A program made the translations under genes and the position numbers. Below are positions 9,005 through 18,126 of a stretch of DNA of 64,000 nucleotides, in pieces; within the stretch, counting starts at the first letter, position 1, and every line of letters begins with the position of its first letter. Location of the stretch: the NCBI GenBank assembly GCA_030715135.1, contig JAUYVH010000001.1:1-64000 (forward strand). Reading direction: 5' to 3'. Source of the DNA: Keguizhuia sedimenti. GTDB lineage: Bacteria; Pseudomonadota; Gammaproteobacteria; Burkholderiales; Burkholderiaceae_D. The notes under the pieces are model-generated. The model was given only the letters and a program-made list of their open reading frames with translations, did not search any database and was not told the DNA's origin.

Positions 9005-9814
9005 ATGAGTGAAGATCTGAGCGATCTGGACGCCCTGTTCGATGAAATATCATCGCAGCGGCTTGGAGTGAACGAAACCGCCGCACCTGAAGAGCCGATC
9101 CCTGCACCTGCCGCCGCCGCGACAGGCCGTGCCGTCGCGGCACAGGGCACAGTCGATGCGAACGCGGATGCCGATGCCGATGCCGACAGTCAGGGTTCTG
9201 CGGACAAACCGATGTTCGAACGCTTGGGCGGAATTGTGCGTCTTCTGCATGATTCGTTGCGTGAGCTTGGATACGATCGTTCGCTGTCGGAAGTCACTTC
9301 GCAGATCGGAGATGCGCAAGGCAGGCTTGAATACGTCGCTACGCTCACCGAGCAAGCGGCCACCAAGGTATTGAACACGATTGATGAAAGCATGCCGCAG
9401 CAGGATGCTCTGGCTCAAAAGGCCAAGGACATCGAAGATCGCTGGAATCTGCTGTACTCCGGCAAACTGGGCATCGAGGAATTTAAGATCCTGGCCGGCG
9501 ATTCCCGGCAGTTTGCGTCCGACGCGGCGCGCACCGCCGAGGCGGAAAAAGCTCGCCTGCTCGACATCATGATGGCGCAGGACTTTCAGGACATCACCGG
9601 CCAGTTGATCAAGAAAATCGTGCATATTACGCACTCTGCCGAGAAGGAGCTGGCACAACTGCTGCGCGACAATGCGCCGCCCGAACTGAAAGTTGCTGTC
9701 CCCGCACCCGAGCCCAAAAGGAGTGAAGTGGATCTCATGGCAGGACCGGACGTGACCGGTAAGGCCATGGCGCAAGACGATGTCGACAATTTGCTCGACA
9801 GCCTTGGATTTTAG
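9005..9814 (+). CDS. cheZ: Chemotaxis protein phosphatase CheZ
   Basis: A 269-residue CheY-P phosphatase that ends the motor signal. The key evidence is MAQDFQDITGQ at about residues 190-200, the CheZ catalytic segment whose glutamine positions water for dephosphorylation, inside a long four-helix-bundle region. The last residues, DDVDNLLDSLGF, match the C-terminal CheY-binding amphipathic helix. The N-terminal 65 residues are extended, proline/alanine-rich and carry an Asp-Ala repeat made by tandem copies of GATGCC; E. coli CheZ (about 214 residues) lacks this extension. The CheA-like gene follows after 132 bp on the same strand. Confidence 0.95.
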   Translation: MSEDLSDLDALFDEISSQRLGVNETAAPEEPIPAPAAAATGRAVAAQGTVDANADADADADSQGSADKPMFERLGGIVRLLHDSLRELGYDRSLSEVTSQIGDAQGRLEYVATLTEQAATKVLNTIDESMPQQDALAQKAKDIEDRWNLLYSGKLGIEEFKILAGDSRQFASDAARTAEAEKARLLDIMMAQDFQDITGQLIKKIVHITHSAEKELAQLLRDNAPPELKVAVPAPEPKRSEVDLMAGPDVTGKAMAQDDVDNLLDSLGF

Positions 9815-9946
9815 GGCTCCTCTTCAGTATCAGATGATGAGGAGTTCTACAGGTTTTCGCATAAATGCCGGTGCGATGCGTTCAGCCCGATGCCGTGACG
9901 GCAGACAGGCGGTCAGCACGCCATGCAATGAAAGAGATGAGTCCTA

Positions 9947-11791
9947 ATGGAAGACATGCTCAAGGAATTTGTCGTCGAAGCGATTGAACTGGCGACAAAT
10001 GTAGAAGAACATCTGTTATCGCTGGAACGTCATCCGGACGACATGCAGACGTTGAATGCGGTATTCCGGTCGTTTCATACGATCAAGGGTGGCGCGGGCT
10101 TCATGAATCTGACAGCCATGGTGTCGGCCTGTCATCTCACTGAAAACCTGTTCGACGCACTGCGAACCGGCCAGTCCCCTGTTACGCCGCTTGCCATTGA
10201 AGCGGCCTTGCAGGCAAGCGGCTTTGTCGCCGACCAATTGAATCAGCTCGCGAGCGGCACTCCTTCCAGCGCCCTGGAGGCCATGCCTCAGGAACTGGAA
10301 CAGCTCTTGAAAAGCGCGATGGACGATCATCCCATCGAAGAAAAATCTTCCGCCCCAGAGCCTGAAACTCAGCTTTCCAGCTCCGGCTTTGCATCGGATG
10401 GAATCGATTGGGAAGCCTTGTATAAGGCTATCGTGCCGGAAGGTACTATGCCGGCTCCGATAACGCTGTCCGTTTCGGAATCCGGCAATCCTTCCAAAGA
10501 AACGGCACGCACTTCCGGTGCCGCATGGGACGGAGCAGAAAGAAGAAAAAATCCGGATGGGCAGGCCAGGCCGGCAGGCCCCTCGCTCACCGAAGACAGC
10601 ATCCGCATCGACGCGGCCAAGCTCGATGTCTTGCTCGAAGTGGCGGGCGAGTCGGTGCAGGCGGCCAACCAGGCAAGCGTACTGCTGGAAAAGCTTTCGC
10701 AGTTCCAGTTCGAAGGCGATGCAGCGCTATTGATTTCCAGGCTGGCGGAAACCCTTGGCCGCGCCTCGCGCTACTCAACCGAACTGCAGCGCGCAACGCT
10801 GGCAACACGGATGCAGCCGGTCGGCAGGCTGTTCCAGAAATTTCCGCGGCTTGTCCGCGAGCTGGCCAAGGAGCTGGGCAAGGAAGTGGAACTCATTATC
10901 GAAGGCGCCGAAACCGAGGTGGATCGCCTCGTTGTCGACAGCCTCTATGATCCGCTTGTCCATATGCTGCGCAATTCCCTGGATCATGGAATCGAGAGCG
11001 CCGAAAAGCGCGCCGCCGGCGGCAAGCCGGCAAAAGCCAATATCATTCTGAAAGCCTGGCAGGAAGGCAGCAGCGTGATGATCGAACTTTCAGACGACGG
11101 AAAAGGCATGGATCCGCATGAACTTCGCAACAAGGCACGCAGCAAGGGCCTGATCACGGATTCCATGGCCAACACTGATGAAGAAGCTTATCAGCTGGTA
11201 TTCCTGCCCGGCTTTTCCACCAAAGAAGTAGCGAATAATGTTTCCGGCCGCGGAGTGGGAATGGACGTTGTGAAAACGGCGGTGGAAAAGAATCGCGGCA
11301 CGATACGCATTGCTTCCGAGTTGGGCAAGGGCACCTGTTTTTCCATCAAGCTTCCGATCGAGCTGTCGATCGTGCCCACGCTCCTGGTGCGTACGGCCGG
11401 CACAGCGCTCGCAATGCCCATGGCGGCAGTGGAACGCGTAGTGGAGTTACCGGCAGAGTTCGACGAAGTGGGCGGCACACCCGTCATGCGCGATCAGGGA
11501 CGACCGCTTTCCGTCATATCGCTGGCAAGCGTACTGGGTTATCCGCCCGGGATGGAGCGCGTCGGAATCGTGATGGCGGCACCGCAACCATATATTCTTG
11601 CGGTAGGTGCGATCGAAGGCACGGCGGACCTGGTGATCAAGCCGCTGACCGCCCTGCCGGTCACCGGAATTGCCGGCACTGCGCGCTCGGCCGAAGGCGA
11701 ACTGGTCCTGGTAATCAGTCTTTCCTACTTGCTGGACGGATGCAAGGAGCAGCAGGCGCAGTCTCCGATAAGCTTGCGCGCGGCCGCCTGA
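9947..11791 (+). CDS. cheA: Chemotaxis histidine kinase CheA lacking a recognisable P2 domain
   Basis: A 614-residue CheA. The Hpt (P1) domain is at about 1-105 with the phospho-accepting His44 in FHTIKGGAGF. A variable linker of about 110 residues follows, where I find no P2 CheY/CheB-docking domain. P3 dimerisation lies near 210-280, the P4 kinase at about 285-465 (HMLRNSLDHGIE N-box, DDGKGMD and GRGVGMDVV nucleotide boxes) and a CheW-like P5 at about 470-600. E. coli CheA is about 650 residues and includes P2. It follows cheZ and is probably cotranscribed with it. No CheY, CheW, CheR or CheB gene is in the window, so these must lie elsewhere. Confidence 0.92.
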   Translation: MEDMLKEFVVEAIELATNVEEHLLSLERHPDDMQTLNAVFRSFHTIKGGAGFMNLTAMVSACHLTENLFDALRTGQSPVTPLAIEAALQASGFVADQLNQLASGTPSSALEAMPQELEQLLKSAMDDHPIEEKSSAPEPETQLSSSGFASDGIDWEALYKAIVPEGTMPAPITLSVSESGNPSKETARTSGAAWDGAERRKNPDGQARPAGPSLTEDSIRIDAAKLDVLLEVAGESVQAANQASVLLEKLSQFQFEGDAALLISRLAETLGRASRYSTELQRATLATRMQPVGRLFQKFPRLVRELAKELGKEVELIIEGAETEVDRLVVDSLYDPLVHMLRNSLDHGIESAEKRAAGGKPAKANIILKAWQEGSSVMIELSDDGKGMDPHELRNKARSKGLITDSMANTDEEAYQLVFLPGFSTKEVANNVSGRGVGMDVVKTAVEKNRGTIRIASELGKGTCFSIKLPIELSIVPTLLVRTAGTALAMPMAAVERVVELPAEFDEVGGTPVMRDQGRPLSVISLASVLGYPPGMERVGIVMAAPQPYILAVGAIEGTADLVIKPLTALPVTGIAGTARSAEGELVLVISLSYLLDGCKEQQAQSPISLRAAA

Positions 11792-11801
11792 CGAAAAGCT
11801 T

Positions 11802-11823
11802 CATTCCCGGAATGCCGGGAATG
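11802..11823. terminator. Hairpin between convergent cheA and hybrid kinase genes
   Basis: A perfect 9-bp stem, CATTCCCGG and CCGGGAATG, with a 4-base loop fills the 33-bp gap between two stop codons. There is no clear T-run, so it may be a weak or factor-assisted bidirectional terminator. Confidence 0.5.
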
Positions 11824-11824
11824 C

Positions 11825-13720
11825 TCATTTGCCGGTCGAAATCGCTTCGAGCAGCGCAGAAAAACTGACCGGCTTGACCAGGTGACGGTCGTAGCCTGCT
11901 TCCAGCGCGCGCTGGCGGTCATGACTTTGTCCATAGCCGGTGACCGCAACGATCCTGGTGTTCCGGAACGTATCTTCCTTGCGCAAGGTAGCAACCACTT
12001 CATAGCCGCTTGCACCCGGCAGGCCGACATCCATGACGATCACATCCGGGCGATATGCGTGCGTGGCAGCAATGGCGCTTTCCGCATCACTGGCCGATAC
12101 CGTGTCATAGCCGTGCGCTTGCAGGAGAAGGGTAAACATTTCCAATGCATCCGCATTGTCGTCTACGATCAATATCTTGCGTTTGCTGTCCTGCGAAGCT
12201 TGCGCATTGCTCTCTTGCGCATCCGGCACCGCTTGGTGCGGCTCCTTCATCAGCGGCAGATAAATATTGAATGTGCTGCCCATGCCCGCTCCGGCGCTGT
12301 AGGCGGTAACGCGGCCATTGTGCATTTCCACCAGCTTCCTTACCAGAGCAAGTCCGACGCCCAGGCCGTCTTGCGCGCGGTCCGGCGCCACGTCACCCTG
12401 CGCGAAGAGATCGAATATGGATTCGATTGAATCGACGGCAATGCCGATGCCGTTATCCTGCACGCTGATCAACAGTTCGTTTGCCACTTCGCTGACGTCC
12501 AGAATAATCTGGCCGCCTTGCGGCGTGTACTTGGCAGCGTTGTTCAGGAGGTTGCTGACGATCTGCGCAAGACGCACGCTATCTCCGCGCAGCCATTTGT
12601 CCTCTTCGGGAAGGCGCACGACGAAGCGATGCGCACGGCTTTCGATGATAGGCGCAGCGGTTTCCAGCGCAGGTCCGACAAAGGACTTGAGCTCGACATC
12701 ATTCATTTTCAGCGTCACCTTGCCCTGCGATATGCGCGAAATATCCAGCAAATCATCGACCAGATGTACCAGATGGTTAACCTGGCGCCGAATGATTTCG
12801 CGCGCCTGGCCGTGTACCGCCGCAGCATCGCCACCGGCCGCATTCATCAGTTCCACAGCATTCCGGATCGGAGCCAGCGGATTGCGCAATTCATGCGCCA
12901 GTGTCGCCAGGAATTCATCCTTGCGGCTGTCGGCTTCGTTGCGTAATTTTTCCGCAGCCTTCCGAGAAGAGATATCGCTGGTAATACGCGTGATGCGGTG
13001 CACGCCCGGCCCGGTATTTTTTACCAGGAATCCGCGATCCTTTACCCAGCGTATTGAACCGTCGGGTAGCACGATTCTGAATTCTTCGTCGTAGGAATGA
13101 TTTTCAATCAGCTTCTTGAATGCATCCGCCACGCGCTGGCGGTCATGGTGATGCACAGTCTGCATCCAGGCCAGGTAGTCATTCTGTACGAATTCGATCG
13201 GACGCCCCCACAGGTGCTTGAATGCCGGACTGACATACAGCACCTTTTGCTCTTGCGGAGAAAATATCCAGAATACGTCTTCGATGTTTTCCGCCATTTG
13301 GCGGAAACGCTCCTCGCTTTCCATCAGTTCGCGCTGCGTACGGCGCAGGCGCAACAGCGCATTGACGTTGGCAATCAGCTCCTCCGCCTCAATCGGTGCG
13401 ACCAGGTAATTGTCGGCGCCCCCTTCCAGCGCGCGCACCTTGTCGGTACGATGAATCAAGGCGGCAGAGGTCTGCAATACCAGTGTCGATGCAGTTGCGG
13501 GATCGGACTTGATGCGCTTGCACACTTCCAATCCGTTGATATCGGGCAGCTTCACATCGAGCAATACGAGATCCGGCATTTCCTGCCTGACCAAGGTCAA
13601 GGCATCACTGCCTGTAGCGGCTTCCAGGACATCGAAGCCAGCGACCTGCAGCATGCGCGTCTTCGCATAGCGTGCGCCATCGTTGTCATCAACATTCAAT
13701 ATCCGCGCAGCGTGTTGCAT
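11825..13720 (-). CDS. Hybrid sensor kinase: REC-PAS-histidine kinase-REC
   Basis: A 631-residue soluble phosphorelay protein. Residues 1-125 are a receiver with Asp55 (LVLLDVKLPD). A PAS domain spans about 135-255 (MAENIEDVFWIFSP, GSIRWVKDRG). HisKA has His276 (TLAHELRNPLAPIRN), the ATPase domain lies at about 385-495 (NLLNNAAKYT, DNGIGI, GLGVGLALVRK), and a second receiver at about 515-630 has VIVMDVGLPG. There are no membrane segments. It is the last gene of the stressosome operon, 36 bp after the fused ATPase/kinase. The N-terminal receiver makes it a response partner of the upstream kinase, an arrangement seen in Gram-negative stressosome operons. The final output (regulator or cyclase) is not in the window. 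Confidence 0.9.
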   Translation of the reverse strand: MQHAARILNVDDNDGARYAKTRMLQVAGFDVLEAATGSDALTLVRQEMPDLVLLDVKLPDINGLEVCKRIKSDPATASTLVLQTSAALIHRTDKVRALEGGADNYLVAPIEAEELIANVNALLRLRRTQRELMESEERFRQMAENIEDVFWIFSPQEQKVLYVSPAFKHLWGRPIEFVQNDYLAWMQTVHHHDRQRVADAFKKLIENHSYDEEFRIVLPDGSIRWVKDRGFLVKNTGPGVHRITRITSDISSRKAAEKLRNEADSRKDEFLATLAHELRNPLAPIRNAVELMNAAGGDAAAVHGQAREIIRRQVNHLVHLVDDLLDISRISQGKVTLKMNDVELKSFVGPALETAAPIIESRAHRFVVRLPEEDKWLRGDSVRLAQIVSNLLNNAAKYTPQGGQIILDVSEVANELLISVQDNGIGIAVDSIESIFDLFAQGDVAPDRAQDGLGVGLALVRKLVEMHNGRVTAYSAGAGMGSTFNIYLPLMKEPHQAVPDAQESNAQASQDSKRKILIVDDNADALEMFTLLLQAHGYDTVSASDAESAIAATHAYRPDVIVMDVGLPGASGYEVVATLRKEDTFRNTRIVAVTGYGQSHDRQRALEAGYDRHLVKPVSFSALLEAISTGK

Positions 13721-13756
13721 ATTAGAGCATCCGTTAAGTTTGGTCGCTGTTCACTA

Positions 13757-15238
13757 TTACGATCGGGTTTGCATTCCGCTCTCCGGCGTTCCAGCCGAAG
13801 GCGTACTCATTGCGCCGGCATCCGTATCATGGCGGCGCGGATTACCGGAAAATTCGATTCGCGGTGACTCGTCGCCTGCACCGCTCATCCCTTGCTTGCC
13901 TGAATATACCGGTGGGATAGACAAGCTAAACGTCGAGCCGGTGTCGAGCCGGCTGCTTACTTCGATGGTCCCGCCCAAAAGGCCGGCAAGCTTGCGGCAC
14001 AATGGAAGGCCGAGCCCTGTACCCTTGCTGCTTTTTTGCAGTGGATTCTCAACCTGGCTGAACTCTTCAAAGATCAGTTGCAGATTGGACTCGGCAATGC
14101 CGATTCCGGTATCGCTGACCATGAAGCGGATATTATTCCCCCGTTCATCCGGCTCGCAATGGACACGCACTTCGCCCTGCTCCGTGAATTTCAGCGCATT
14201 CGAAATCAGGTTGCGCAGAATCTGCGTGACTTTGCTTTCATCCGTATACAGCTTCCACTCGGCATGCGTTTCATCGAAAACAAGTTCAACAGGTCGCGTT
14301 CCGGTCAATGGCCGCAACATGCCGCGCAGCATGCTGAACAAGTCGTACACGGTGAAGTCGGAAGGCGACACATCCACCTTGCCCGCTTCGATCTTGGCCA
14401 GATCCAGCAAATCGTTGACCAGCTCGGACAGATCGTTGGCCGCTTTCTGGATGAACAGAATTTGCTTTTCCTGCGCCGCGGTCAGCTCTCCATCCACCCG
14501 GTCGAGCAACAGCTGCGACAGTGCGCGGATCGAACTCAGGGGCGTACGCAATTCATGGCTGGTATTGGACAGGAAGCGTGATTTCATCGCATCGGCATGC
14601 CGCAGACGCTCGGCCTTCTCTTCGATCTCCGCATACAGTGCGACGACGCCGCGATTGGTATCTTCCAGCTCGCGTGTAAGCGACACCAGCTCGTCCTGCC
14701 GGGAGCGCAATTCCGCCATGGTTTGCAGCAGCTCCTTATGTTGCAACTGGTCTTCTTCGAGCACGGATGAACTCGTGGTCGCAGCAAGATGGCGGTTGAG
14801 CGCATCGAGTTGCGCAGGACCGATCGAACTTCCTTTCGGCAGTTGCTTGACCATGGTGACTGTCGTGCCGCGGTCGGCTCCGGTTTCCACCTCGCATTGG
14901 TCCAGCAGCCGCTGTGCGCCGACAATGCCGACGCCGAACTTTTCCGGTCCGTCATGCGCGCCGTTCAGAATTTTTTCGAGATCGGGAATACCCGGCCCGT
15001 TATCGCTTACCCTGATCAGGAGTGAGGGCGCAGCAGCTTCGGAGCAGATAAAAAACTCGACGCGTCCGCCATAGGCGTGCGTGAAAGCATTCTGCGCAAT
15101 CTCGGACACCGCCGTGGCGACACGGGCCTGATCCTGCACGCCGAAGCCGATATAGGCGGCGATTTCACGCGTGCGCTTACGAATCGCGATCACGTCGCGT
15201 TCACTGGCGATTTCCACATGCAATAAGCGGATACTCAT
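13757..15238 (-). CDS. RsbT-like ATPase fused to a histidine kinase
   Basis: A 493-residue cytoplasmic protein with two GHKL ATPase domains. Residues 1-140 are an anti-sigma-factor/RsbT-type ATPase (EIAQNAFTHAYGG, VSDNGPGIPDLEKIL, FGVGIVGAQRL). A coiled coil at about 160-215 leads into HisKA with His228 (NTSHELRTPLSSIRAL) and a second ATPase domain at about 335-460 (NLISNALKFT, DTGIGI, GTGLGLPLCRKL). The start overlaps the stop of the preceding gene by four bases (ATGA), implying translational coupling. The fusion suggests that the RsbT-like module senses the state of the stressosome and controls the kinase in cis; that is my inference. No transmembrane or separate sensor domain is present. 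Confidence 0.9.
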   Translation of the reverse strand: MSIRLLHVEIASERDVIAIRKRTREIAAYIGFGVQDQARVATAVSEIAQNAFTHAYGGRVEFFICSEAAAPSLLIRVSDNGPGIPDLEKILNGAHDGPEKFGVGIVGAQRLLDQCEVETGADRGTTVTMVKQLPKGSSIGPAQLDALNRHLAATTSSSVLEEDQLQHKELLQTMAELRSRQDELVSLTRELEDTNRGVVALYAEIEEKAERLRHADAMKSRFLSNTSHELRTPLSSIRALSQLLLDRVDGELTAAQEKQILFIQKAANDLSELVNDLLDLAKIEAGKVDVSPSDFTVYDLFSMLRGMLRPLTGTRPVELVFDETHAEWKLYTDESKVTQILRNLISNALKFTEQGEVRVHCEPDERGNNIRFMVSDTGIGIAESNLQLIFEEFSQVENPLQKSSKGTGLGLPLCRKLAGLLGGTIEVSSRLDTGSTFSLSIPPVYSGKQGMSGAGDESPRIEFSGNPRRHDTDAGAMSTPSAGTPESGMQTRS

Positions 15239-16266
15239 GTTGATGTCCGTCGCCTGCGCCTTGCCACCAGGATCGTGACATCATCGCGACCGCGGGAAAA
15301 ATCGCGGTACAACACACTTGCAATCAGGGACGGATGGCAACTTTGCAAGCCCGGATATGCGCTCAAGTTCCACTGCCTGCTCAAGCCGTCCGAATACATC
15401 ATCAGCAGGCCATCCTCCGGAAATTCTTGCTGAAATTCCTGAACCTTGCGCATGTTATGGCCGACAATGCCGTTATGCGAGACCACATGCTTGCACTGGT
15501 CGCCGGAAAATACACAGACGGCAATGTTGCCGATCCCGGCAAAGCGCAGGTCATTGCTTTCGACATGCAGAGCGGCCAGTGCCACGGCCGCACCGCGGGT
15601 AGGACGCAGCGCTGCATGTATTGCTTCCATCAGGCGGCCCGGCGGCAAATCGGCACGCTGATGCAGCGTCTGCTCCGCGGCTCGCGCGGCACGTGCGGCT
15701 TCCGGACCGTGCCCCAGGCCATCGACGACCAGAACGGTGCAGGCATCCTTGGCATGCGCAACGGCCCATCCGTCGCCGCATTCTTCCTCTCCCGGGATGG
15801 GCAGGGAAACTGCGCCAATCTGAATCGCCTGCTTGCTGACGTATTCCGGATCCGCCGACACATGCATATAGAGGGCCGCGCCTTTACCCGGCGCGGTATA
15901 GATATCAAAGCAATCCGATAAGCGGCTAATGGCACCCAGGCCGGTGCCCTGTGTTCCCGTCGTAGACACTCCGTCGCGCAGACTCTGGCTGAGGTTTGCA
16001 ATACCGGGCCCCTTATCCAATGCCAGAACATCCACGCCGCGTTGCCCTTCCGGTCCGGAAACGCCGAGCACAATTGCACCCGATTCGGCATGCTTGAGGA
16101 TATTGGTCGCAGCCTCGGTAATGATGATGGCCAGTTTTCCGGTAACGGTTTCATCCAGCCCGATCTCGGTAGCCAGTTGCGTACCGGCTCGCCTGGCGGC
16201 GGCGATATCAGTGGAGTGTGTAATGGGAAAAAGCTGCTGCATGGGACCGAAGGCTATCTTTTCCAT
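15235..16266 (-). CDS. RsbT-like ATPase fused to SpoIIE/PP2C phosphatase (RsbX/RsbU-like)
   Basis: A 343-residue protein. Residues about 1-140 form an RsbW/RsbT-like ATPase (TEAATNILKHAESG, DKGPGIANL, GTGLGAISRLSD). Residues about 150-335 form a SpoIIE-type PP2C phosphatase (VLVVDGLGHGPEAARAA with the metal-binding Asp-Gly, then GLLMMYSDGLS and RGRDDVTILV). In stressosomes RsbX resets phosphorylated RsbR/RsbS, and RsbU transmits the signal after RsbT binds; this fusion could do either, and I favour RsbX-like resetting. It starts 13 bp inside rsbT, so it is coupled to it. Confidence 0.9.
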   Translation of the reverse strand: MEKIAFGPMQQLFPITHSTDIAAARRAGTQLATEIGLDETVTGKLAIIITEAATNILKHAESGAIVLGVSGPEGQRGVDVLALDKGPGIANLSQSLRDGVSTTGTQGTGLGAISRLSDCFDIYTAPGKGAALYMHVSADPEYVSKQAIQIGAVSLPIPGEEECGDGWAVAHAKDACTVLVVDGLGHGPEAARAARAAEQTLHQRADLPPGRLMEAIHAALRPTRGAAVALAALHVESNDLRFAGIGNIAVCVFSGDQCKHVVSHNGIVGHNMRKVQEFQQEFPEDGLLMMYSDGLSRQWNLSAYPGLQSCHPSLIASVLYRDFSRGRDDVTILVARRRRRTST

Positions 16267-16688
16267 TTTACAATCGTTACCGTAGTGCCTTTGCCTACTT
16301 CGCTGCTGATGTTGAATTCATCCACTAGGCGTTTCGCACCACCCAAACCCAATCCCAATCCGTTGCCGGTGGTGTACCCGTCGCTCAACGCAAGCTGCAG
16401 GTCAGGAATCCCGGGGCCCTGATCGACGAATTCGACTCGGATGCCGTGCTGTGCTCCGTTTGAGACAATGCTGATCGAGGCTTGTCCGCCGTTACCGTAC
16501 TTGAGCGTATTACGCGCTATCTCGCTGGACGCGGTGATCATCTTGGTCTGATCGACCAGACCAAGCCCTGCCTCCACAGACAGCTCGCGCACCAATTTGC
16601 GCAGATGGACCATGTCTTCATCGGCACGCAACGGCTGTGTACGAGATTGGCCGTCGCCAATGCTATTCATATACGACATGTTCCGCAT
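16254..16688 (-). CDS. rsbT: Stressosome switch kinase RsbT
   Basis: A 144-residue GHKL serine/threonine kinase. Motifs are SSEIARNTLKYGNGG (N-box), VDQGPGIPDLQLAL (G1 box) and GNGLGLGLGGAKRLVDEF (G2 box), all typical of RsbT rather than RsbW. In the known system RsbT phosphorylates RsbS and RsbR on stress, then leaves the complex and activates a downstream partner. The ATG at 16688 directly follows the rsbS stop codon, with GCGGAA just upstream; an internal ATG a few codons later is possible. There is no sigma-B or RsbW/RsbV in the window, so its released target is more likely one of the fused ATPase proteins that follow. Confidence 0.93.
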   Translation of the reverse strand: MRNMSYMNSIGDGQSRTQPLRADEDMVHLRKLVRELSVEAGLGLVDQTKMITASSEIARNTLKYGNGGQASISIVSNGAQHGIRVEFVDQGPGIPDLQLALSDGYTTGNGLGLGLGGAKRLVDEFNISSEVGKGTTVTIVKWKR

Positions 16689-17051
16689 CTATTTCCGCGA
16701 CGTGCGTTTTGCCAGCAGCGCCATGCCTTTTTCAACATTCAGCGCGGTCTGTACGCCTTGCAGGGACAAGCCCAATTCCACCAAGGTAATGGCGACGGCC
16801 GGCTGCATGCCGACCACGACGGTCTGCGCATCGAGAACGCGCGCCATGGCTGCCGTATTGTTGATCATGCGTCCGATGAACGAGTCGACAATATCAAGCG
16901 CGGAGATATCGATCAGCACGCCCTTGGACCGGTTGGCCACTATGCTTTCCGTAAGATCGTCCTGCAGGCGCATGACGAGCCGGTCATGCATGTCGACCTG
17001 GATCGTGACCAGTAATAGCTCACCGACACGCAGAATCGGAATTCTTTCCAT
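16689..17051 (-). CDS. rsbS: Stressosome STAS core protein RsbS
   Basis: A 120-residue single STAS domain. The segment LDIVDSFIGRMINNTA matches the RsbS phosphorylation loop, whose serine is the target of RsbT. I place the start at 17051 (MERIPILRVG), where GGCAAGG lies a few bases upstream and only 10 bp separate it from rsbR; the frame stays open further upstream, but those 21 residues overlap rsbR and are unlike the family. With RsbR it forms the roughly 1.8-MDa stressosome shell that holds RsbT inactive. Confidence 0.93.
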   Translation of the reverse strand: MERIPILRVGELLLVTIQVDMHDRLVMRLQDDLTESIVANRSKGVLIDISALDIVDSFIGRMINNTAAMARVLDAQTVVVGMQPAVAITLVELGLSLQGVQTALNVEKGMALLAKRTSRK

Positions 17052-17061
17052 ATGCCTTGCC

Positions 17062-17922
17062 TTAATGTGCGCCGTGAGACTGCGCGATGGTCGATCCGGT
17101 GCGCTCAAGCGCAATCAGGAAAGCATCGGCCAGCGTCGCCTTGGTTGTCACGTCCTCGAGATTCACACCCAGATGCACGATGGTTTGCGCAATCTGCGGA
17201 CGGATTCCGCTGATGATGCAATCTGCACCCATGAGACGTGCAGCCGCGACGGTCTTGAGCAGATGCTGCGCAACCAGCGTATCGACTGTGGGAACGCCGG
17301 TGATATCGATGATGGCGATCGCCGCGCCGGTATCGATAATCTTTTGCAGCAGGCTTTCCATTACAACCTGGGTGCGATTGCTGTCGAGCGTGCCGATCAG
17401 AGGCAAGGCCAGCACATTCTGCCAAAGCTTGACGACCGGCGTCGAAAGCTCGAGCAATTCGTGCTGCTGGCGCACGATGATCTGATCGCGGCTCTTCTGG
17501 TAGACCTCGACCGTGAACAATCCCAGTTTATCCAGCAAGGTGCTGATGCTCCATGTCGCTTCAGCCAATGCCTCTGCGTTCTGGCTCATTTCGGAACGAA
17601 GGCGAGTGAAGAGCGGCTGCTTTATCGAGAAAACGAAAAGCGCGGTTTCACTTGGCGTAGATCCCTGTTTTGCACGGGCTTGCGATATTTCCGATAGGAA
17701 AAGTCGCATTTCATCCCATTCGCGTGCTTCAATATCGTCGAGCTTGCCGCCCTTGGAAGCCTGGGTAAATAATTTCAAGAACTGCGTGCATTGTTGCCGC
17801 AAATGTAGCTCGTTACTGGAATCAACCCGGACAAGTTTGGATTTCAGATCTTTCAGCCATTCTTCAAGGATCATAGGCTGGAATTTTTCGATTATTACGG
17901 CCACATTTTCAGCAGTAGTCAT
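17062..17922 (-). CDS. rsbR: Stressosome sensor protein RsbR
   Basis: A 286-residue protein with a non-haem globin-like sensory domain at about 1-150 (all-helical, FLKLFTQASKGGKLDD region) and a C-terminal STAS domain at about 160-275. The loop IDITGVPTVDTLVAQHLL carries the conserved threonine phosphorylated by RsbT. It is the first gene of the operon rsbR-rsbS-rsbT-phosphatase-kinase-hybrid kinase, all closely spaced or overlapping. The 204-bp gap upstream (17923-18126) should contain the promoter. The ligand of the N-terminal domain cannot be read from the sequence. Confidence 0.93.
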   Translation of the reverse strand: MTTAENVAVIIEKFQPMILEEWLKDLKSKLVRVDSSNELHLRQQCTQFLKLFTQASKGGKLDDIEAREWDEMRLFLSEISQARAKQGSTPSETALFVFSIKQPLFTRLRSEMSQNAEALAEATWSISTLLDKLGLFTVEVYQKSRDQIIVRQQHELLELSTPVVKLWQNVLALPLIGTLDSNRTQVVMESLLQKIIDTGAAIAIIDITGVPTVDTLVAQHLLKTVAAARLMGADCIISGIRPQIAQTIVHLGVNLEDVTTKATLADAFLIALERTGSTIAQSHGAH

Positions 17923-18126
17923 GCGTATCTTCCCTTTATTTCACTTATGCAATGTCAGCCAATCAATTCAAAACAGGCTGCCCATTTTGACAAAAGCGAG
18001 GAGTTTATCAGCGTTAAATTCACGGATGCCGAATCCCGGCTCAAAATAGGAAGATTCCTACCGGAGTTTGATTTTTATCAGAAATCACCGTGCTCGGCGA
18101 AGGAAAAAAGCAAGAGGAATTCTTTC

